In this document: positions 1 through 4,531 of the stretch, in pieces
Numbering within the stretch: position 1 is the first letter of the stretch
Layout: every line of letters begins with the position of its first letter
Assembly: GCA_016200675.1 (NCBI GenBank)
Contig: JACQEH010000266.1
Location: forward strand, 1-5,842
Direction: 5' to 3'
DNA from: Chloroflexota bacterium
GTDB lineage: Bacteria; Chloroflexota; Limnocylindria; Limnocylindrales; CSP1-4
Length of the DNA stretch: 5,842 nucleotides
Notes under the pieces: model-generated
What the model saw: only the letters and a program-made list of their open reading frames with translations
What the model was told of the DNA's origin: nothing
The model's database searches: none
Made by a program: the position numbers and the translations under genes

Positions 1-1
1 C

Positions 2-716
2 GGCGACCTCGGCTGGAGCCGCCTCTATGTCGGCCGCTCCGACGTCTGGTGGGACAACGCCTTCGGGGCCGGCCTGCTGTACATGCACGCCCGGACGTAC
101 AGCCCGAGCCTCGGCCGCTTCCTCCAGCCCGACCCGGTCGCCGCTGAGGGCAACCTGTATGGCTATGCGGGCGACAGCCCGGTCACGAAGAGCGATCCGA
201 GCGGGCTGTTCTGGTACAGGGTCAAGAAGGGCGACACGCTCCTCGGCCTGTCACGACGGTTCTGGGGAGACGCTCGGGCATGCCGGCGCCATCGTCCGCG
301 CCAACCGAGGCGTCCTCGCGCCCCGCCGCAGCACGCTTCGCGTCGGCCAGTGCATCTCGATCCCGGCCTACCTGGGCCGCGGGCTACTTTGGTACCAAGA
401 CTCATCGTGTATCAAGGCATCGAGGAATGGCTCATCAGGACATAGCTGTGGGATCGGCTTCAGCGAGCGAGCCGGGGGAGTTCTGAAGGGGACGCTCGTG
501 ATGGCCGGCGGCGCGATCTTGATTGGCGTCGGCGTAGGTATTGGCGCCGTTGCGACGGGTGCCGAAGCGGTCGAAGTCATTACGATCTTCCCTTTGCCAG
601 TGGTTCTTTTCACGGGGCTGAACCTCTACGCCTATGCGGGCGCAGGCGTCGGTGCCGGAGCTTACGTTTTCGGAACCGGCGCCGACATGACAACCTCCGC
701 GGTGATGTGTCGATGA
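2..716 (+). CDS. RHS-repeat protein C-terminal end with LysM domain and hydrophobic tail; partial at 5' side and apparently frameshifted
   Basis: This is the 3' end of an RHS/YD-repeat gene that begins before the window. Reading from base 2, the RHS core signature is visible at residues 23-69: YMHARTYSPSLGRFLQPDP, then NLYGYAGDSP and the closing DPSGL. A LysM domain, which binds glycan or peptidoglycan, follows at once (WYRVKKGDTLLGLSRRFWGD, residues 71-90). The second half of LysM (AGAIVRANRGVLAP, then LRVGQCISIPAY) lies one frame on, from about base 279 to the TGA at 716. Dropping one G from the GGG at 276-278 restores a continuous LysM, giving about 237 visible residues. As written, the first frame stops at 445. 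The tail after LysM is glycine/alanine-rich and hydrophobic with about two possible membrane spans. It occupies the place where RHS proteins carry a variable toxin tip, but I recognise no toxin family. The stop overlaps the next gene (ATGA). The RHS and LysM calls are firm; the toxin role is inference. Confidence 0.8.
   Translation, partial: ATSAGAASMSAAPTSGGTTPSGPACCTCTPGRTARASAASSSPTRSPLRATCMAMRATARSRRAIRAGCSGTGSRRATRSSACHDGSGETLGHAGAIVRANRGVLAPRRSTLRVGQCISIPAYLGRGLLWYQDSSCIKASRNGSSGHSCGIGFSERAGGVLKGTLVMAGGAILIGVGVGIGAVATGAEAVEVITIFPLPVVLFTGLNLYAYAGAGVGAGAYVFGTGADMTTSAVMCR
501..716 (+). CDS. Possible separate 71-residue glycine-rich hydrophobic protein (alternative reading of the RHS tail)
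   Basis: Within the frame that carries the RHS tail, an ATG at 501 is preceded by AAGGGG (486-491) at 9-base spacing, a usable ribosome binding site. Starting there gives a 71-residue protein with one glycine-rich helix (GGAILIGVGVGIGAVATG, residues 3-20) and a second hydrophobic stretch (residues 26-60) with GAGVGAGAY, a glycine-zipper-like pattern. Its TGA overlaps the ATG of the membrane protein at 713. If the upstream frameshift is real rather than a sequence error, this could be expressed on its own as a small membrane peptide. If the frameshift is an error, the segment is simply the tip of the RHS protein. I do not recognise the family, and the two readings exclude each other. Confidence 0.3.
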   Translation: MAGGAILIGVGVGIGAVATGAEAVEVITIFPLPVVLFTGLNLYAYAGAGVGAGAYVFGTGADMTTSAVMCR

Positions 717-1523
717 CGTTTGGTGCCCCTCAGCGGACGATCGCTGCCCTCGTCGCGGCCGTGCTGCTCGGGATTGTCGCAACTCATGCGAGCAGCATCC
801 GTGAGTCTGCGATCGCTGTTGCAACGGCGGCGGTCGTGGGGGGATTGCTCTTGATCCCGTCAATGGCGTGGGCTCCCGCGACTGATGTCTTGGCGCTGTC
901 AACCGGTCTGGCCGGAGTCATTGCGCTGGCCTGGGCCCTCACGTTGCCGTTCGGACTACTCGTCGTGCCTTACGGGATCACGTCGCTGCTGGGTGTGGCC
1001 ACGATCGTGATCGCCCTACTGGCAACTTCGACACCCCGGGGCGACGAGCTGGTCATCCGTCGATCACGCGAGTGGTGGGTGCTCGTCTACCTGGGATTCG
1101 GTCTGCCCGCGCTGCTGGCGGGTCTGATCGAATCAGCCAACAATCAAGCAACGGGCACCGATGAGCTCCGACGTTTCGTGGCACCTTTGGTGGCGTTGAG
1201 CGTCGCTGCTACTGCATCAGCCCCGCTCTTGGTCCCGCACTGGCGCAGCCACCGACGCTGGATCGTCGTCGGAGCCCTTCTGACCATGGTCGCAGTCACT
1301 CTGTCGGCTGGAGCACTAGCGGGTGCGAATGAGCCGGTGCTGATCTCATCGATCGCAGTGCCGTCACTCGGTGTGTGGGCCGTTGCGGCGACGAGGCGAT
1401 CCGGGCCCTTCTCTGGCCAAATCGACCTCATCAACCCGCAAATCGTCCGTCACGGCGCTCCTCTTTGGCCTGATCGGTGCCGGCCTCGGACTCGGGATCG
1501 TCTTCTACTGGTCGGTGCGGTAG
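713..1523 (+). CDS. Multi-pass integral membrane protein, unknown family, apparently frameshifted near its end; possible immunity partner of the RHS tip
   Basis: The chosen ATG at 713 overlaps the TGA of the preceding frame by 4 bases (ATGA). A GTG at 707 is an alternative. About eight hydrophobic stretches are visible at roughly residues 8-25, 33-52, 58-78, 80-104, 121-140, 156-175, 182-203 and 208-226, with short polar loops such as TPRGDELVIRRSREW (107-121) and PHWRSHRRW (175-183). After about residue 226 the frame turns polar and arginine-rich and would run to 1861, deep under the opposing pgi gene. The next frame instead gives TRKSSVTALLFGLIGAGLG and further hydrophobic residues up to the TAG at 1521-1523, a clean last membrane helix. 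One extra base between about 1391 and 1440, for example in GGGCCC at 1403-1408, would join them into about 270 residues. No catalytic motif was recognised. Its place after an RHS tip suggests an immunity role, but position is the only evidence. Confidence 0.55.
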
Positions 1524-1576
1524 GCGGGATGGTTGACCAGACCAGCGCAGAAACAAACCCTTGGACTGCGGCAACG

Positions 1577-1592
1577 GCACCCTTTGGGGTGC
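1577..1592. terminator. Small hairpin between convergent genes, weak terminator candidate
   Basis: GCACCC, loop TTTG and GGGTGC form a perfect 6-bp stem. It lies 53 bases beyond the plus-strand stop at 1523 and 13 bases beyond the pgi stop on the minus strand, where a shared terminator would be expected. Neither side has an immediate T-run. On the minus strand a T-rich stretch (GGGTTTGTTTC) comes only about 17 bases later. The intrinsic terminator call is therefore weak, although the hairpin itself is plain. Confidence 0.3.
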
Positions 1593-1605
1593 TCGTCGCC
1601 CGGCC

Positions 1606-3309
1606 TCAGCCGCCGAGCGCGGCGGCGAACGCCCGCTCCAGCGTTGCCAGGTCGGCCGCGTGGTCGAGGCCCAGCCGCAGGCGCAGGATCGGCAGGTCAT
1701 GCGAGGCCAGGGATTCGGCATCGCCCTGGGCCTGGGCGTCGATGAGCTGGCCGAAGGTGTACGGCCAGCCCGGAATCGCCCGGTCGTGGGGATGCCGGGA
1801 GGTGAGCTGGAGGAACCAGCCGGTCGGGGCGCCGCCCTTGTGGAGCTGCCCGGTCGAGTGAAGGAAGCGGGGCCCGTAGCCGGCCGTCGTGGCGTAGCCG
1901 GCCCGGTCCCGGATCAGGGCCCGAAGCCGGGCGAACGCCTCGTCGGCATCGGAGCTCGGGGCGATGAACGCCTGGATGGCGACGTAGCGGCCGTCAGCGT
2001 GCGCTCCCAGCCGCTCGCGGATCAGGGCCGTGAGGCCCGCCACCCCAAGCGCGGCGATGTCCAGCACGGCCGGACCGCCGGGCGACGCGTCGGGCGTTGC
2101 CGTGCCGGCGGCGGCCAGCAGCCGGCGCGTCCGATCCTTGGCCTCCTCGACGTTCGGCTGATCGAACGCGTCGATCCCGAGGACGGCGCCGGCGAACGCC
2201 GTGGCGACCTCCCAGCGGATGAACTCGCCGCCGATGTCCATGGGGTCGTCGATCGTGAAGTGGATCACCGGGTGCCCGGCGGCCGCCAGCTCATCGAGGA
2301 GTCCGGCCGACGGATCCGGCAACCCGGCTAGTGACAGGCTGACGAAGACGCGGTCCGGGCCGTAGGCCGTCGGGACGCCGAGCGGCTCGCGATCGACCGG
2401 GACGATCCCCACGCCCAGCTTGCCCGTCGACTCGGCGATGAGCTGCTCGGCCCAGGCGCCGAAGCTCGCGATCGCCGGGTCGGCGATGAACGTGAGCTTG
2501 TCCCGCCCGGCCCGGGCGAGCTCGCCGAGGGCGAGGCCCAGGAGCAGGCCGGGGTTCCGGTCTGGGTCCGGCTCGTGGCAGGCGCCGAGCATCGTCGACG
2601 CCGAGGCCAGGAGGGCGTCGAGATCGAGGCCGATCAGCGACGCCGGCACGAGACCCACATAGGACAGGGCCGCGTACCGCCCGCCGATGTCGGGCGGATT
2701 GAGGAAGACCTCGCGCAGCTGGTCGTGGTGGGGGATCGCGGCGACGCTTCGCTCGGGATCCGTGATCGCCACCACGAACTCGCCCGGGTGCTGGTCCGAG
2801 CCGGCGGCATGGAGCGCGCCGGTGAGCCGGGCCCAGGCGTCGGCGAGGAAGGCCAGGGGCTCGGTGGTCGTCCCGGACTTCGAGGCCACGATCCACAGCG
2901 TGGAGAGGGGGTCGAGGTCGTCGACGGTCGCCGCCACGGCGGCCGGATCGGTCGAATCCAGGATGCGCAGGTCGAGGTAGCCGTCGGCCGTCCCGAAGGT
3001 GCGGTGGAGGACCTCGGGCGCGAGGCTCGAGCCGCCCATGCCCATCACGACCGCGGTCGTGAAGCCGGCGACGCGGATCCCGTCCCCGAAGCCCTCGAGG
3101 GCCGCGATCATGTCGCTGAAGTGGGCCGGCGCGTCGAGCCAGCCCAGACGATCGGCGATGCCCGCCTGGACGGCCGGATCCGCCGACCAGAGGCTCGTGT
3201 CCCGATCCATCAGCCGCTGCGCCCATCGATCCCGCCGGGCGTGGGTCACCAGGGCCGCCAGTCGCGCCGCATCCGCCGGGCCCAGCTGCAGATCGAACTC
3301 CGCGCTCAT
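1606..3309 (-). CDS. pgi: Glucose-6-phosphate isomerase of the transaldolase/PGI-fusion type, here as a stand-alone protein
   Basis: This 567-residue cytoplasmic enzyme interconverts glucose 6-phosphate and fructose 6-phosphate, linking glycolysis to the pentose phosphate pathway. It has two SIS sugar-phosphate domains. Visible motifs are VVMGMGGSSLAPEVL (87-101), ASKSGTTTEPLAF (142-154, phosphate-binding loop), GGRYAALSYVGL (209-220), QLIAESTGKLG (289-299, with the glutamate corresponding to the family's catalytic region) and FLHSTGQLHKGG (482-493, with the conserved histidine). The wording of these motifs, together with YLDLRILDSTDP (111-122), is that of the PGI half of bifunctional transaldolase/PGI proteins rather than of E. 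coli Pgi. No transaldolase domain precedes it, because rpiB ends 4 bases upstream. The ATG at 3309 is supported by GAGGG, 7 bases upstream inside the end of rpiB. It is the last gene of the coupled vapB-vapC-rpiB-pgi unit. No key motif is missing and the frame is intact. Confidence 0.93.
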   Translation of the reverse strand: MSAEFDLQLGPADAARLAALVTHARRDRWAQRLMDRDTSLWSADPAVQAGIADRLGWLDAPAHFSDMIAALEGFGDGIRVAGFTTAVVMGMGGSSLAPEVLHRTFGTADGYLDLRILDSTDPAAVAATVDDLDPLSTLWIVASKSGTTTEPLAFLADAWARLTGALHAAGSDQHPGEFVVAITDPERSVAAIPHHDQLREVFLNPPDIGGRYAALSYVGLVPASLIGLDLDALLASASTMLGACHEPDPDRNPGLLLGLALGELARAGRDKLTFIADPAIASFGAWAEQLIAESTGKLGVGIVPVDREPLGVPTAYGPDRVFVSLSLAGLPDPSAGLLDELAAAGHPVIHFTIDDPMDIGGEFIRWEVATAFAGAVLGIDAFDQPNVEEAKDRTRRLLAAAGTATPDASPGGPAVLDIAALGVAGLTALIRERLGAHADGRYVAIQAFIAPSSDADEAFARLRALIRDRAGYATTAGYGPRFLHSTGQLHKGGAPTGWFLQLTSRHPHDRAIPGWPYTFGQLIDAQAQGDAESLASHDLPILRLRLGLDHAADLATLERAFAAALGG

Positions 3310-3313
3310 GGCA

Positions 3314-3781
3314 TCAACCCTCGCCGGCCTCGCCGGCCTCGATCGCCAGGACCTTCGCGAGACGACGCACGTGGCGGGCCTCGCCAGAGAAGGCGGCGCC
3401 CAGGAAGGCGACCGCGCTTTCGAACGCAGGCTCGGGGCCGATGACCCGCGAGCCGAGCGTCAGGACGTTCATGTCGTCATGCTCCACGCCCTGGTGGGCC
3501 GAGTAGGTGTCATGGCAGACGGCGGCCCGCACGCCGCGGATCTTGTTGGCGGCCACCGACGCCCCGACACCGGAGCCGCAGATCAGGATCCCCCGATCAG
3601 CCTGGCCGTCGCGGATGGCGAGGCCGAGGCGCTGGGCGAAGTCCGGGTAGTCGTCGGTCGGATCGGAGCCGTCGCCGCCGAGGTCGATGAGCTCGTGCCC
3701 CACGCCGGCCGCCGCGAGCCGCCGCAGCAGCTCGGACTTCAGCGCCGCGCCGGCGTGGTCCGCGGAAAGCGCGACGCGCAT
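3314..3781 (-). CDS. rpiB: Ribose-5-phosphate isomerase B
   Basis: This 155-residue cytoplasmic enzyme of the RpiB/LacAB family converts ribose 5-phosphate to ribulose 5-phosphate in the non-oxidative pentose phosphate branch. Visible motifs are ALSADHAG (4-11), DDYPDFA (43-49), GILICGSGVGAS (64-75, with Cys68 as the expected catalytic base), ANKIRGVRAAVCHD (78-91), EHDDMNVLTLGSRVIG (100-115) and the paired arginines 136 and 140, which in this family contact the phosphate. The ATG at 3781 gives the canonical family N-terminus MRVALSADHAG. The frame stays open upstream to 3829, but that extension is arginine-rich and lies over vapC. The start shares one base with the vapC stop (TGATG), and only a weak GGGG lies upstream, so translation probably depends on ribosomes finishing vapC. 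The C-terminus ends in an EAGEAGEG duplication encoded by a short tandem repeat. Confidence 0.93.
   Translation of the reverse strand: MRVALSADHAGAALKSELLRRLAAAGVGHELIDLGGDGSDPTDDYPDFAQRLGLAIRDGQADRGILICGSGVGASVAANKIRGVRAAVCHDTYSAHQGVEHDDMNVLTLGSRVIGPEPAFESAVAFLGAAFSGEARHVRRLAKVLAIEAGEAGEG
3320..3337 (-). repeat. Two tandem copies of a 9-bp unit at the end of rpiB
   Basis: The unit CTCGCCGGC (plus strand) occurs twice in a row and encodes the EAG-EAG part of the RpiB C-terminus. Read on the minus strand, a following partial unit (GAGGG) forms the Shine-Dalgarno sequence for pgi. It is small and looks like replication slippage. Confidence 0.6.
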
Positions 3782-4191
3782 CAGGCAGTGGCCCCGACGA
3801 TTTCGACGCGAGTTGCCATGTCGGGCCAACCACGGTCCGTGGTGAGAATTCGGTCCGCCGCGACGACCTCAGCCGTTGCGATCACGAGCGAATCGGCGAG
3901 CTTCAGGCGCTTCCCGCGCGCCGCGCGGAGGCGAGCTGCCGCGCGAGCGATCGCACGACTGACAGGTTCGACGCGGGCAGGGAGGGCGTCGACGAACTCA
4001 TCGGCTCGATCGACGGCCCCCGGGCCGAGGCGGCTTGGGAGCACGAGGATCTCCGCGTATGCCGACGCCGGCAGGACGAGCTCGTCGACGGTCCTTGCGG
4101 CGTTGAGGGCGGCCTTCGCCGCTTCGTGATGCGCATCGGCGTCGTCGAGGATCGCGATCACGATGCCGGCATCGAGCACGGTCACTCCCAT
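3781..4191 (-). CDS. vapC: VapC-type PIN-domain ribonuclease toxin
   Basis: This 136-residue PIN-domain protein fits the usual VapC length of about 130-140. VapC toxins are Mg2+-dependent endoribonucleases, often cutting tRNA or rRNA, and are held inactive by their VapB partner. The acidic residues expected for the metal site are visible: Asp7 in VLDAGIVIAILD (5-16), Glu47 in ASAYAEILV (42-50), Asp100 in LADSLVIATA (98-107) and Asp119 in ILTTDRGW (115-122). All are present, so the toxin looks intact. The ATG at 4191 overlaps the end of the antitoxin frame by 10 bases. A GTG at 4185 is an alternative start with a 4-base overlap. Its TGA shares a base with the rpiB ATG, an unusual junction for a toxin gene. 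The cellular target cannot be told from sequence. Confidence 0.88.
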   Translation of the reverse strand: MGVTVLDAGIVIAILDDADAHHEAAKAALNAARTVDELVLPASAYAEILVLPSRLGPGAVDRADEFVDALPARVEPVSRAIARAAARLRAARGKRLKLADSLVIATAEVVAADRILTTDRGWPDMATRVEIVGATA

Positions 4192-4436
4192 TCGTCGCGG
4201 AGCTCGTCGAGGTAGCCGGGCGGATACAGCCCCGAGAAGATGCCGGCGAACCGCTCGATTGGGTCGTCAACGCGGGTCAAGGTGACTCGCCCGCTGGCCT
4301 CGACCTCGACCCGCATCTCGTCGCCGACCTGGATCCCGGCTCGGACCAGCGCATCCACGGGGAGCGTGATCTGGTGCTTCGCGCTCACGCGAGTGAATCC
4401 GCGTCGCCGCTGCCTGACCTTTACTTCGCTCTTCAC
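4182..4436 (-). CDS. vapB: AbrB/MazE-fold antitoxin partner of VapC
   Basis: This is a small antitoxin of 84 residues if started at GTG 4436. The N-terminal half is a SpoVT/AbrB (MazE-like) swapped-hairpin DNA-binding fold: TRVSAKHQITLPVDALVRAG (15-34), then VGDEMRVEVEASGRVTLTR. The C-terminal acidic tail (PPGYLDELRDEWE) is of the kind that binds and blocks a PIN toxin. The frame overlaps vapC by 10 bases, as is typical of such pairs. The frame is also open to a TTG at 4472 (96 residues), whose GAGGAG is only one base away and so badly placed. I prefer GTG 4436 because a -10 box (4448-4443) lies at the distance expected for a leaderless transcript beginning at that GTG. The protein probably binds its own promoter. 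The pairing with VapC is strong; the start is less certain. Confidence 0.85.
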   Translation of the reverse strand: MKSEVKVRQRRRGFTRVSAKHQITLPVDALVRAGIQVGDEMRVEVEASGRVTLTRVDDPIERFAGIFSGLYPPGYLDELRDEWE

Positions 4437-4445
4437 CAGTAAAGG
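4418..4445. promoter_or_regulatory. Perfect 8-bp inverted repeat over the vapB start, candidate VapBC operator
   Basis: CCTTTACT (4418-4425) and AGTAAAGG (4438-4445) are exact inverted copies separated by 12 bases. Their starts are 20 bases apart, about two helical turns, so both arms face the same side of the DNA. The upstream arm overlaps the -10 hexamer and the downstream arm lies in the first codons of vapB. AbrB-type antitoxins commonly bind inverted repeats of this sort at their own promoters, so this is a strong candidate autorepression site. The repeat is direct observation; the binding is inference. Confidence 0.55.
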
Positions 4446-4472
4446 ATAACGCAGTACCAATCGGGTTGCCAA
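4443..4472 (-). promoter_or_regulatory. Candidate promoter of the vapB-vapC-rpiB-pgi unit
   Basis: On the minus strand TTGGCA (4472-4467), 18 bases, then TATCCT (4448-4443) make a sigma70-like promoter with a TANNNT -10 box. Six bases after the -10 box comes GTG at 4436, exactly where transcription should begin, which suggests a leaderless mRNA. No well-spaced Shine-Dalgarno exists for this GTG, which fits leaderless translation. Confidence 0.5.
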
Positions 4473-4531
4473 GCTCCTCAGCTACGGCCCGGGTCGGAGC
4501 CGGAGCTGCGATTCACGCCGCTGGCGCCGCG

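Noticed and set aside
1524..1861. Continuation of the membrane-protein frame to 1861 on the plus strand
   Set aside because: It lies largely antisense to the intact end of pgi, is proline/arginine-rich without membrane character, and a better helix plus stop exists in the next frame ending at 1523.
1561..2331. Long open plus-strand frame opposite pgi
   Set aside because: Arginine/glycine-rich composition with no domain. It is a typical antisense shadow of a GC-rich gene.
3782..3829. N-terminal extension of rpiB
   Set aside because: It adds 16 arginine-rich residues ahead of the canonical MRVALSADHAG start and lies inside vapC.
2575..4129. Open plus-strand frames opposite pgi, rpiB and vapC
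   Set aside because: No recognisable motif, and they lie across three well-supported genes on the other strand.
4437..4472. TTG start for the antitoxin at 4472
   Set aside because: The Shine-Dalgarno-like GAGGAG is only one base away, and this stretch is better explained as the -35 and -10 promoter. It is still a possible alternative.
4472..4507. AGCTCC / GGAGCT inverted repeat between tkt and vapB as a terminator
   Set aside because: The stem is 6 bp with a 24-base loop and no T-run. Readthrough from tkt cannot be excluded.
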